This document shows positions 19,209 to 26,917 of a DNA stretch of 28,848 nucleotides, in pieces. Source of the stretch: a virus; IMG/VR virus record IMGVR_UViG_3300027763_000184, positions 1 to 28,848 of that record. One strand, given 5' to 3'. The notes beneath the pieces are model-generated. The model had not been told where the DNA came from, made no database searches, and saw nothing but the letters and a program-made list of their open reading frames with translations. Every line of letters starts with the position of its first letter. Position 1 is the first letter of the stretch. A program made the translations under genes and the position numbers.

Positions 19209-20882
19209 ATGGAACAGATGAACGTCATTTCTGCGGTCACCGACGTAGAACTCGGTGATGTCGTGATGAACAAGTCACTATCGCTCGAAATCCGTGAAAC
19301 TGCCACCGAGTTGCTGGAAAAGGGTTACCGCACTGCCGACCTTTTGGCTATTGCCGATGAAACAGGCAGCACTTCGCTCGTCATCGTTCCAAACGACATA
19401 GCAAAGTCCGTAGATAGTGAAATCCTTTCCCCCGATGCCGAACGCCGCTTGATTTCGCGCAACATCGCTAAGGGTTTTGCCGACGAAACCCACCCTTTCA
19501 CCAAGAGCCTCAACGACTTCGGCGGAGTACACCCTTGCACCGTTTGTGGTTCTGTGGTGGAAAAAGCCGAGTGTGAGCCTTTGGACAAGACCGTTGGCTT
19601 CCCCTTCACCTTCGCTATGTCTCCCGTTTCCCCTGACGAGAACGACATTGAGGATGAGAGTTCCGAGGACAGCACGACTGACGGTGCGGTTCAGGTGAAA
19701 CTTGACCCCTCAACCGTTGCCGCTATTTTGGCTGCCGTTCAGGAAGTGAACAGAGAGGACGACAGTTCCTCGTCAAGTTCCAGCAGTTCATCCTCGTCAA
19801 GTTCGTCATCGTCAAGCAGCAGTAGTTCATCCTCATCAAGTAGTTTGAGTTCGTCAAGCAGTTCCTCTGCCGATGACACCGAAATCTTGGGCGATAACTG
19901 GAAGGATGGTCTAGACCCTTGGCAGGTTCAACTTGCTGAAAGCCTTGACCAAATGGTTGAGGATATGGGTCGTATCCCGACTACCGATGCCGCCTACACC
20001 GATGTTTCACCATACGCAGGACAGAACTGTGGCACTTGTATCGCTATGGGCGATGCCGGTTGCGACTGGGTTGCTGTTTCTTGTGCGCCTGAAGGCTGGT
20101 GCAAGTTCAACATTACGCCCGTTCTTATCCGTGCCGCTGGTGAAAACGAGCAGTATTACAAGGCTCGCAAGGCCGTTGATGATGCCCCACAGCCCGCCGC
20201 ACCTGAAGTTGCCCCCGAACAGGATGACAGTTCATCCGAGGACACGAGCGATGAAAGCACGTCGTCAGGCGGTCAGGACTTGGTTGCTAGTGAAATCGCT
20301 AAGGACAGCCCAACCGTTGAGGCAGTTCACGTAGATGCCGTAATGGGCGCAGTTGGCGTTCTACCTAAGTTTGTTCCCGTGGAGTTGGACATCATTGAGG
20401 AACAAGAGCCAGAAGTTCTTGTTGCCGCCAAGTCTGCTGAAATCCCCGGCACTATCCAAAAGAACGCCGAGCAGCGTTACACCCTCGGCCCTTGGTATGT
20501 TCCAAACCAGAAGGATGCTCACGGCGAGTGGACTGACCCAGAGGAACTTCAGAAGGCTCTTTGGGGCTATGTAGAAAACGGTGACCGAGACATCCGACTT
20601 CAGCACAATGTAAAAATCGTTGCTGGCAAGTGGGTTGAGGCAATGATGTGGCCTCACGCTGTCGAAGTTCCAATGCTGAAAGCCGACACAAACGAAATCG
20701 TCAAGACCCTGTTCCCTGCTGGAACTGCCTTCTTGGGTGTTCAGTGGGAGCCGTGGGCTTGGGAACTCGTCAAGAAGGGCGAAATCCGTGGTTTCAGCAT
20801 CGGCGGCACAGGCTCACCCATTGAGGTTGACCTGCCTACCGAGTTTGATGACCCGAACCACTTCTCTGCATCTGGCAAGTAG
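19209..20882 (+). CDS. XkdF-like (S78_2) prohead serine protease with Cys-rich and poly-Ser regions
   Basis: 557 residues from ATG 19209, which has GGGGAG seven bases upstream; GTG 19185 would add eight residues. The C-terminal domain (about 415-550) is the protease: YTLGPWYVPNQKDAHGEWTD, PEELQKALWGYVENGDRDIR, LQHNVKIVAGKWVEA (likely catalytic H466) and GEIRGFSIGGTGSPIEV (likely nucleophile S530). This is the S78_2 pattern of Bacillus XkdF. Such enzymes cleave scaffold and capsid proteins during head maturation. The N-terminal half is unusual: HPCTVCGSVVEKAEC (three Cys near 110-122), a 35-residue tract of 34 Ser and one Leu (186-220), and NCGTCIAMGDAGCDWVAVSC then APEGWC (five Cys, 274-298), the latter spaced like a HiPIP-type or zinc site. 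It heads the run of tagged proteins. Confidence 0.88.
   Translation: MEQMNVISAVTDVELGDVVMNKSLSLEIRETATELLEKGYRTADLLAIADETGSTSLVIVPNDIAKSVDSEILSPDAERRLISRNIAKGFADETHPFTKSLNDFGGVHPCTVCGSVVEKAECEPLDKTVGFPFTFAMSPVSPDENDIEDESSEDSTTDGAVQVKLDPSTVAAILAAVQEVNREDDSSSSSSSSSSSSSSSSSSSSSSSSSSSLSSSSSSSADDTEILGDNWKDGLDPWQVQLAESLDQMVEDMGRIPTTDAAYTDVSPYAGQNCGTCIAMGDAGCDWVAVSCAPEGWCKFNITPVLIRAAGENEQYYKARKAVDDAPQPAAPEVAPEQDDSSSEDTSDESTSSGGQDLVASEIAKDSPTVEAVHVDAVMGAVGVLPKFVPVELDIIEEQEPEVLVAAKSAEIPGTIQKNAEQRYTLGPWYVPNQKDAHGEWTDPEELQKALWGYVENGDRDIRLQHNVKIVAGKWVEAMMWPHAVEVPMLKADTNEIVKTLFPAGTAFLGVQWEPWAWELVKKGEIRGFSIGGTGSPIEVDLPTEFDDPNHFSASGK
19764..19868 (+). repeat. Poly-serine tract in the protease
   Basis: Thirty-five codons encode 27 Ser, one Leu and 7 Ser. 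All six Ser codons are used in mixed order, though short words such as TCCTCGTCAAGTTC recur. The mixture argues for selection on the peptide rather than simple replication slippage. It probably forms a long flexible linker between the N-terminal part and the Cys-rich and protease domains. Confidence 0.95.
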
Positions 20883-20888
20883 GACACA

Positions 20889-21383
20889 ATGAGCGGGCAA
20901 GATTTCACCACCGAAGGGTTGCTCAAAGCGAGTGGCGGTTTCCAAATGCCCAAAATGGCTGCTGAAATGCGTATCGTAGATAGACAGCCAGCCAATGTGA
21001 CCAATGGTGCGTTTTGGGAACACACGGGTTCAGCACCACTCGTCGGCGGGGGCAAGATTTCCGTCAAATACACAACCGGCCCCGGAACGCCAGCAGACCC
21101 CGTTTGGACTATTACAAAGCCGAGTGGTGAAAAGACCGTTATTCACGGCCTCGGCATCAAGGACGGCAAGCCCAACGGCGATAAGTTCACGGTAACCACC
21201 ACCAAGCCCAATGGCGAGAAGCAAACCATTCGTCTAGCGGGTGGCAAGACGGTTGGTGGTGGAAAGCACCCGTTCCACGGCAACCAACACACCGCCCACG
21301 GCACAGATGTTCCCGTCAAAGGCGCACAACCCAAAAAGAAGTCACTTGACTTCACAACCGACACACTCCTGAAAGGCTTCTAA
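20889..21383 (+). CDS. Virion-associated candidate with DFTT motifs at both ends and a GNQ tag (164 aa)
   Basis: It starts MSGQDFTTEGLLKA and ends KKSLDFTTDTLLKGF, so the same motif DFTTxxLLK bounds the protein at residues 5-13 and 154-162. Between them is a Gly/Lys/Thr-rich, beta-like region with TITKPSGEKTVIHGLGIKDG and a near repeat TVTTTKPNGEKQTIRLAGGK, and the tag KHPFHGNQHT at 126-135. No enzyme motif is seen. It lies just after the protease and is coupled to the next gene (TAATG). I infer a scaffold, internal virion or decoration role; family unknown. Confidence 0.7.
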   Translation: MSGQDFTTEGLLKASGGFQMPKMAAEMRIVDRQPANVTNGAFWEHTGSAPLVGGGKISVKYTTGPGTPADPVWTITKPSGEKTVIHGLGIKDGKPNGDKFTVTTTKPNGEKQTIRLAGGKTVGGGKHPFHGNQHTAHGTDVPVKGAQPKKKSLDFTTDTLLKGF

Positions 21384-22849
21384 TGTCCGACCTCAATGCT
21401 GAAATCGCCCTCTGGCTCTCAAAGGCAATGACCCCCAACCAAGTCTTTGCCCCTAAGCCAATGCCCGTAGACCTCTACGACAACAACGAGGCTGTTCGTG
21501 CTGCCCGACTTTTGGAAGGCAAAGCAGAAGCCCTTGCCGCTATCCACGAAGGTCGTGCTTTTGATGGTCGTGAGCCATTTACCGATGAGGACTACGCCGC
21601 TTTTTCAGCAGCCCACAAGGACTTGGCAGAAGGACACCGTATGCTCGGTGAGGAACTAAAGGCAAACCGCCCAGATGCACTTCAGGCGATTTCCGCACAC
21701 GGCGATGCAATGGCACTCCACAACAGTGCCGCCAGACTTGCTGAAATGCGTTTGCCCTCACAGGAACTTGGCGAGCGCAACTTGATGTGGCCTCATATGG
21801 AGAGCAACCAGTTCCGCTTTGGTCGCAAGGCTCCGTGGGATACCGAGGAAAAGAACTGGCGCAAGGCTCACCAAGCGTTCATCGCCTCACAACTTGCCGC
21901 CCAAAAGACCGCTTTTGACACGGGTGTAGTGGAAAAGGGTGGCCCAAACCCCCCAGAACCCATAGGACATTTGATTGACCCCGGCGGTCATTACAGGGGT
22001 CCACGCACTTTTACCCCCGAAATGCACGAGCGTAATGGTGATAGAGCCGTGGAACTCGCACAGAAAATGCAAGCAGCCGCACAAGAAGCGCGTGACGCTG
22101 GTGATAAAGAAAGGGCTGTCAAGATGCACGACGGTGCCAGCGTGACGATGCAACGCGCAGTGGTGTCATACCGAAATGCTGGCCACGCTGAAAAGGAAGC
22201 ATCGACCAAGGAAGCCCTTGGCGCACACACCGTCGGAGATTTCCCCGGACACCCTTTTCGAGGAAACCAATACACAAAGTCAGTTGATGATGTAGTGGAA
22301 AAGGGTATGGATGAGAGCCTTGCCGACATTCTCCGCCACGATGAGGGCCACGACAGGTGGCACGAGATGAATGGTGATGCCCCCTGTACTTCAGAAGCCG
22401 ACTGTGCCGCCAAGCGCGCCAAGTACGCCGAGGTGAAAGCCGAGGAAGCAGACAAGGTTCAGAAGGGCGATGTTCCCGGTCACGTATTTCACGGCAACCA
22501 GTACGTAGATGGCACATCCTCTATCCCTGATAATGTCGGCCACCGAGACTTTGACCCAAACACCACCCTGTCGCAAATCGGCAAGATGAACATTCTGGCG
22601 GTAAGTGGTGGAAAAGTGAACGCTATTCACAACATTGACGGGGCGGCTGTTGGCGTGGAACTCCCCGTTTCCAGCGGCTACAAGGTTCGAGTGTTCCTGC
22701 GAGATGACGATACCTACACCGTTCAGCGTGTCAACAAGGACAGCGTGAAGGGCGAGGAGACAGGCGTGTTTGCCGACCAAGTTGGTGAAAGCGTGTATCA
22801 AGCCGGTATGTACAAGTCAAACCCCTTCGGTGGACACACACCCCGATAA
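21383..22849 (+). CDS. Large helical virion-associated candidate with two GNQ tags (488 aa)
   Basis: It begins with the shared module MSDLNAEIALWLSKAM. Residues 35-180 are helical, Ala/Glu-rich and bear HEGRAF, AHKDLAEGHRMLGEELKA and similar His-containing heptads. A degenerate tag (EKGGPNPPEPIGH ... GHYRG, 185-206) is followed by a second helical block (QKMQAAAQEARDAGDKERAV). Full tags are GHPFRGNQYT at 289-298 and GHVFHGNQYV at 366-375. Residues 395-460 are beta-rich (MNILAVSGGKVNAIHNIDGA, YKVRVFLRDDDTYTVQRVN). The tags separate the blocks like linkers, so the protein looks assembled from modules, or is a polyprotein for the protease. No known enzyme signature. Confidence 0.7.
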   Translation: MSDLNAEIALWLSKAMTPNQVFAPKPMPVDLYDNNEAVRAARLLEGKAEALAAIHEGRAFDGREPFTDEDYAAFSAAHKDLAEGHRMLGEELKANRPDALQAISAHGDAMALHNSAARLAEMRLPSQELGERNLMWPHMESNQFRFGRKAPWDTEEKNWRKAHQAFIASQLAAQKTAFDTGVVEKGGPNPPEPIGHLIDPGGHYRGPRTFTPEMHERNGDRAVELAQKMQAAAQEARDAGDKERAVKMHDGASVTMQRAVVSYRNAGHAEKEASTKEALGAHTVGDFPGHPFRGNQYTKSVDDVVEKGMDESLADILRHDEGHDRWHEMNGDAPCTSEADCAAKRAKYAEVKAEEADKVQKGDVPGHVFHGNQYVDGTSSIPDNVGHRDFDPNTTLSQIGKMNILAVSGGKVNAIHNIDGAAVGVELPVSSGYKVRVFLRDDDTYTVQRVNKDSVKGEETGVFADQVGESVYQAGMYKSNPFGGHTPR

Positions 22850-22857
22850 ACCAAGTT

Positions 22858-22878
22858 TTAGAAATAGTGGGATAGCAT
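22858..22878 (+). promoter_or_regulatory. Late-type promoter element before 22913
   Basis: TTAGAAATAGTGGGA followed by TAGCAT (22873-22878), a gapless match to TTnnAAAnnnnGGnnTAnnnT. A 34-base leader follows, with ribosome site GAAAGG before the ATG at 22913. Confidence 0.6.
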
Positions 22879-22912
22879 TATCCCTGTAAGCCTCTACGAA
22901 AGGTAGAAACCT

Positions 22913-23782
22913 ATGTCAGACATCAACGCAGAAGTGACCGAGTGGGTCGTTTCATTTTGGAAAAAGGCCGAAGTCACGGCTACTGAAATCGCTGACGAGG
23001 AAGTTGTCGCCGAGGATGACAGTTCCGAGGAGGACAGTTCCGAGGAGAAGCCTGTTGTTGATGAGGTAGAGGTTGACGAAGCCGAGGTAGAAAAGGGCGG
23101 TCCCGGTTCGGGAGAACCAGACGGACACCCCTTCCGTGGAAACCGCTTCACAAGTGGCGTTCAGTCTGCTGGTCACCACGACACTCGCGCCGATACGGCT
23201 CATTACGGCCTCAACGAACACTTGACCGCCGCTTCATCGCACATCTCTGCTGGTCGTACCGCTGCCGCACACGGCGAGTTTGGTATGGCTCGTCAGCACT
23301 TCAACGAAGCCGGTTATCACGCTTCACAGGCTTCCAGCCAAGCCGCCAACGGCCCTAGTAGCCGTGAAATGGGTCACCACGCAGAGGCTCTGTATCACGC
23401 CGCACATCACGCTGGCGATGCTGCTGAAAAGGCTTCCTACTTGACCAACAAGCACGACCAAGCCGTTCGTCTGGGTCGTGAGACAACCGTTGTAAGCCGT
23501 GGGCAGTTGCTCAACACCGAGGCTGGTCGCTCCGCAACTTCGACATCCAACTCTGACCGTGGCGGTATGCTCCCCGATGGTCGCCTCGTTCCCGAAGGTC
23601 GTTCATCTGACCGCATTATGACCACCAGTGAACTCGCCGCCGCCGCACAAGGCGCTCGTGACAACGCTTTGGCACAGGCAAACCTTGTTGGTGCTGCCGA
23701 AAGCGCCGTTAGTACGGCTCGTGGCTTGACCGCACCTACCCAAATGGGTACGCCTTTCTCGCCCTACGCCGCCATCATCTAA
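22913..23782 (+). CDS. Tagged helical virion-associated candidate (289 aa)
   Basis: N-terminal module MSDINAEVTEWVVSFWKKAE, then a strongly acidic stretch (residues 29-60, EDDSSEEDSSEEKPVVDEVE) and the tag KGGPGSGEPDGHPFRGNRFT at 61-80. The rest is Ala/His/Ser-rich helix (LNEHLTAASSHISAGRTAAA, EFGMARQHFNEAGYHASQAS, EALYHAAHHAGDAAEKASYL) with His at heptad-like positions, then a Gly/Arg loop and a final helix. It is unlike any family I know. The acidic arm before the tag could be a removable propeptide; the Dps gene follows 12 bases later. Confidence 0.7.
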   Translation: MSDINAEVTEWVVSFWKKAEVTATEIADEEVVAEDDSSEEDSSEEKPVVDEVEVDEAEVEKGGPGSGEPDGHPFRGNRFTSGVQSAGHHDTRADTAHYGLNEHLTAASSHISAGRTAAAHGEFGMARQHFNEAGYHASQASSQAANGPSSREMGHHAEALYHAAHHAGDAAEKASYLTNKHDQAVRLGRETTVVSRGQLLNTEAGRSATSTSNSDRGGMLPDGRLVPEGRSSDRIMTTSELAAAAQGARDNALAQANLVGAAESAVSTARGLTAPTQMGTPFSPYAAII

Positions 23783-23794
23783 AGGATTTCACTA

Positions 23795-24253
23795 ATGACG
23801 ATTTCCAAAGAGACTGCGGGCGCGCTTGCTGGTGCTTTAGGCACCTGCCTTGCGAACGCCACGATTATGTATCACCGTGTTCACGGCTTTCATTGGAATG
23901 TGACCGGCCCCGACTTCCCACAATGGCACGACAAGTTTGCTGAAATCTACGAGGATGTCTATGGCTCGCTTGACCCTTTGGGCGAAAACATCCGTAAACT
24001 CGGCGGCGTAGCCCCTTTCCGCTTGTCGGACTTGGCTGTTCGTGCCACCGTTGCTGATGACAATGTGGGCGATTACTCGCCACAGAGCCTCATCTCTAGC
24101 CTTCTTTCCACCAACGCTGGCGTATTGGACTGCCTCAACCGAGCGTTCCAAATCGCCAATGAAGCAAATCAGCAGGGTATCGCCAACTTCCTCGCAGAGC
24201 GCATTGACGCTCACCAGAAGTGGAACTGGCAACTCTCTGTCTCTAGGGGCTAA
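23795..24253 (+). CDS. dps: Dps/ferritin-like protein
   Basis: 152 residues, close to the usual Dps length. The signature YHRVHGFHWNVTGPDFPQWH followed by DKFAEIYEDVYGSLDPLGEN and IRKLGG (26-70) carries H33, H45, D60 and E64, spaced as the intersubunit ferroxidase ligands H51, H63, D78 and E82 of E. coli Dps. The position equivalent to D67 is Ala (A49), with E50 next to it, so one ligand is altered. The C-terminus DAHQKWNWQLSVSRG fits the last helix. Dps assembles into a 12-mer that stores iron and protects DNA from peroxide. It lies among the tagged proteins but has no tag itself. A role inside the capsid or in oxidative defence is inference. The next gene starts two bases after the stop. 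Confidence 0.9.
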   Translation: MTISKETAGALAGALGTCLANATIMYHRVHGFHWNVTGPDFPQWHDKFAEIYEDVYGSLDPLGENIRKLGGVAPFRLSDLAVRATVADDNVGDYSPQSLISSLLSTNAGVLDCLNRAFQIANEANQQGIANFLAERIDAHQKWNWQLSVSRG

Positions 24254-24255
24254 CA

Positions 24256-25308
24256 ATGGACAGTCTTGATGCTGAAATCGTTGCTTGGATTTCCAAAGCA
24301 CTAGTCGTAAAGGGCGGTCCGGGTTCCGGCGCACAACCCGGTCACGCCTTCAACGGTAACCAATACTCATCGGGTTCTGGTGGTGGCGGTGGTGAAAAGC
24401 CTGCTTCCACAAAGAACTGGGGAGACAAGAACGTCACTCGCGCTTCGCTGAAGGATGTCAGGGTCAACGAAGGGGAAACCAAGACTGCCGCACAGGTTAT
24501 GGAAGCGGTCACTCGCTACGCCGATGCCAACCCCGACACGATGAATGGCTACTCCGACAAGGAAAGTCACATAAAGTTTATTGCTGAACACGAGGATGCT
24601 ATTCCAAAGTGGCTCATAGACAAGGTGACACAGAAGGATGTGGATGTCCTAGAGGACAACAACTACCACACGGCAAACACCGTCATCGCCTCCCAGCGCC
24701 CCGACCTAACGGGTTGGACCAACGAAAAGGCTCTTGCGCAATGGGATACACAAAAGTCGGCTAGTGAAATCGCCAAGGGAGACCTACCCGGTCACCCGTT
24801 TCGGGGTAATCAGTACACCGAAGGCTCGCTCTCGGATACCTCAACGCGCTTGGCTTCGTTTGTGACCAAGGAACGCACCAATATTCCACCTGCTACGGCA
24901 CAGGACATTGCAGACAGCCACGAAGCACACGCCGAAATGCACGACTTTGCCGCCAAGCAACTTCGTGGCCACGTAGATATGATTACCTCGCCAGAGAACC
25001 TTCACCGTGACGGTGAGGCAACCAAGGCACAGGTTCAGGCCACGCTGAAGCAAGCCTCCGAATACACCAAGGCAGCCGAAGCCCACGAAAAGGCAGCGGA
25101 TACACACGGAAAAGCCAGCGACACGGCGCTGAAAGCGCAGGGCGAGTACGGTGGTCGTTTGGGTCTAAACGAAAAGGCCCCTACCGCTTCGCAAGTTTCT
25201 GCTGCTTCTAGTGCCGCCGCCAAAGCCTCTGTTGCTGCTGAAAACATTGTTCCCTTCGCAGATGCCAATGTTCAGTTGCCACTCGGCGCTCCTTACTACG
25301 GCGGATAG
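24256..25308 (+). CDS. Tagged helical virion-associated candidate with two GNQ tags (350 aa)
   Basis: N-terminal module MDSLDAEIVAWISKALVV runs directly into the tag KGGPGSGAQPGHAFNGNQYS (19-38). The first domain (55-165) is mixed and begins KNWGDKNVTRASLKDVRVNE, ending in LTGWTNEKALAQWDTQKSAS. The second tag (GDLPGHPFRGNQYTEG, 175-190) follows. The C-terminal half is a long Ala/His/Lys helix (SHEAHAEMHDFAAKQLRGHV, ASEYTKAAEAHEKAADTHGK) and ends PFADANVQLPLGAPYYGG. It resembles the 289-aa protein in plan and in its C-terminal end (PFSPYAAII versus LPLGAPYYGG, loosely). No catalytic motif. Confidence 0.7.
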   Translation: MDSLDAEIVAWISKALVVKGGPGSGAQPGHAFNGNQYSSGSGGGGGEKPASTKNWGDKNVTRASLKDVRVNEGETKTAAQVMEAVTRYADANPDTMNGYSDKESHIKFIAEHEDAIPKWLIDKVTQKDVDVLEDNNYHTANTVIASQRPDLTGWTNEKALAQWDTQKSASEIAKGDLPGHPFRGNQYTEGSLSDTSTRLASFVTKERTNIPPATAQDIADSHEAHAEMHDFAAKQLRGHVDMITSPENLHRDGEATKAQVQATLKQASEYTKAAEAHEKAADTHGKASDTALKAQGEYGGRLGLNEKAPTASQVSAASSAAAKASVAAENIVPFADANVQLPLGAPYYGG

Positions 25309-25327
25309 CGGTAAGCAGTACAAGTAT

Positions 25328-25348
25328 TTCCAAATAACGGTGTAGCAT
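25328..25348 (+). promoter_or_regulatory. Late-type promoter element before 25377
   Basis: TTCCAAATAACGGTG followed by TAGCAT (25343-25348), a gapless match to TTnnAAAnnnnGGnnTAnnnT. The leader ends in CGAAAGGATTAGCCA before the ATG at 25377. Confidence 0.6.
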
Positions 25349-25376
25349 TTCAGCAGGACCCCGAAAGGATTAGCCA

Positions 25377-26822
25377 ATGATTAGAGTTCCCGGAGACAAC
25401 CCAACGACTGTATCTTTCGTTCAGAAGGGTGTAGAGAAGGCCAATGGTCGCATTGCTTCAGAGCAAGTCGCTAAGGCCGCTTCTGCTGAAGTTATCGCTC
25501 GTACCGAGTTTGAGAACGCCCACTACCGCCTGACGAAGGCTACCGAGGCTCTGTCGGCTACTGAAATCTCCTACCACGAGGCTGTCGCTAAGTCGGCGTG
25601 GAACAAGGAACAGGTTCGCTCCTCTTACAACAACGCCCTCGCCGGTTTCCGTGATGCAGACAAGACTGCTGAAATCGCCGCCGAGAAGTTTGCCTTGGCT
25701 AAGGATGCTCTCGCTGGACTTCGTTTGGTCGCTAAGGCCGAAATCAGCAACGGTGAGGAACTGAAGGCCGCCTGTGCCGCCGCCAAGTCCGATGAGGAAA
25801 AAGTTGCCTGCGTTGCTGCCGCTAAAAAGTTGAAGTTGCCGTTCTTTCTCCCGAAGGGCTGGGCTGCCGAGTACGCACCTAGCGAAAAGGGCGAAGTTGC
25901 TAAGGCTGGTATCAGCAATGGCGACAGCCTGAAGGAAGCCGTCAAGAACGCAAAGACCCCAGAGGACCGCAAGGCTTGTGTCGTTGCTGCTGAAAAGATG
26001 AAGTTGCTCTTTTTGTTGCCGAAGGGCTGGAAGGCAGAAGCCGACAAGATGGAGAAGTCAACCTTCTCACCGCCACTCGAAGTAGTTGGCAAGAGTTTCA
26101 CCACTAACCCCATTATGAAGGAAGTTGTTATGCCCGATGCAAAGATTTTGGTTATCTGCCCAGAGTGCGGTGGTGACGGTCCAATGACCTGTCCTTGCTG
26201 TTCCGGTGAGCGCTTGGTATCCGAGGAAGTACACGACGAGGCTATGGGTTACGGAAACGCCAACTGCTCAATGTGCGGTGGCGGAGATGCCGACTGCCCA
26301 ATGTGCGGTGGTGGAATGATGATGAAGTCGGCTAACCCCTTCTCAACCAAGTCTCTCCTGACCCGTGACTTCCAAAAGTCTGCTGGCTACCAGAACTACA
26401 TTTTCACTAAGGGTGGCCCCGGTTCAGGCGCACAGCCCGGACACGAGTTCCACGGCAATCAGCACACGGGTGGTATGTCATCCGGTGGTCGTCTTATCCA
26501 CGAGCGCGAAGGCCACAAGGTTACGCAGGGTCGGTACGAGCGTACTGCCAAGGAAAACGGAGAAAGGGCTACCGACCTGTGGGCCAAGTCATTTGAACAC
26601 GAACTAAAGGGTGAAACCGCTAAGGCCGCCGAGGCTCTGCGAGAAGCCGAAAAAGCCCACAAGATGGCGGCTGGGGCGCACGAAGGTATCGCTGGTATTC
26701 ACGGCAAGGTTCGAGGTGACGAGGATGCTCGTCGCGCTTCACGTGCTGAAGCCGCAAGTCAGCGCGCCAGAGGCGCTCGCGCTGGCGATGAAGCCGCACG
26801 CTTGGAAGCGATGGCTGCCTAG
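25377..26822 (+). CDS. Tagged protein with tandem helical repeats and DnaJ-like CxxC zinc region (481 aa)
   Basis: Residues 1-118 are a coiled-coil-like Ala/Glu/Lys region. Two copies of a 44-residue repeat follow (119-162 and 175-218): each runs AKA-x-ISNG-x2-LK, a DxxKxAC-VAAxK helix, and ends in LPKGW. Residues 261-313 carry four CxxC pairs (CPECGG, CPCCSG, CSMCGG, CPMCGG), like the zinc region of DnaJ. Then come PFSTKSLLTRDF and the tag KGGPGSGAQPGHEFHGNQHT (345-364). The last 100 residues are a charged Ala-rich helix (GETAKAAEALREAEKAHKMA) ending in an Arg/Ala tail. A variant motif SFTTNPIMK sits at 240-248. I infer an internal virion or assembly protein; the LPxGW repeat reminds me of short units in other phage head proteins. 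Confidence 0.72.
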   Translation: MIRVPGDNPTTVSFVQKGVEKANGRIASEQVAKAASAEVIARTEFENAHYRLTKATEALSATEISYHEAVAKSAWNKEQVRSSYNNALAGFRDADKTAEIAAEKFALAKDALAGLRLVAKAEISNGEELKAACAAAKSDEEKVACVAAAKKLKLPFFLPKGWAAEYAPSEKGEVAKAGISNGDSLKEAVKNAKTPEDRKACVVAAEKMKLLFLLPKGWKAEADKMEKSTFSPPLEVVGKSFTTNPIMKEVVMPDAKILVICPECGGDGPMTCPCCSGERLVSEEVHDEAMGYGNANCSMCGGGDADCPMCGGGMMMKSANPFSTKSLLTRDFQKSAGYQNYIFTKGGPGSGAQPGHEFHGNQHTGGMSSGGRLIHEREGHKVTQGRYERTAKENGERATDLWAKSFEHELKGETAKAAEALREAEKAHKMAAGAHEGIAGIHGKVRGDEDARRASRAEAASQRARGARAGDEAARLEAMAA

Positions 26823-26860
26823 TCAGTTCCCAAACTCATCGCTAGCCGCCGCTACTGAAA

Positions 26861-26881
26861 TCCTGAAGTCTGGGGTAAAGT
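26861..26881 (+). promoter_or_regulatory. Variant late-type promoter element before 26918
   Basis: TCCTGAAGTCTGGGG followed by TAAAGT (26876-26881). It shares the 12 bases AAGTCTGGGGTA with the copy at 19162 but departs from the TTnnAAA block. The downstream gene has ribosome site CCGGAGG. Confidence 0.45.
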
Positions 26882-26917
26882 AGTGGCGGTTAGTCGTATC
26901 TACACACCGGAGGCATT

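Noticed and set aside
19764-19868. Poly-serine tract as a simple microsatellite or assembly error
   Set aside because: Six different Ser codons are mixed, one Leu interrupts it, and the frame stays open into a well-conserved protease domain.
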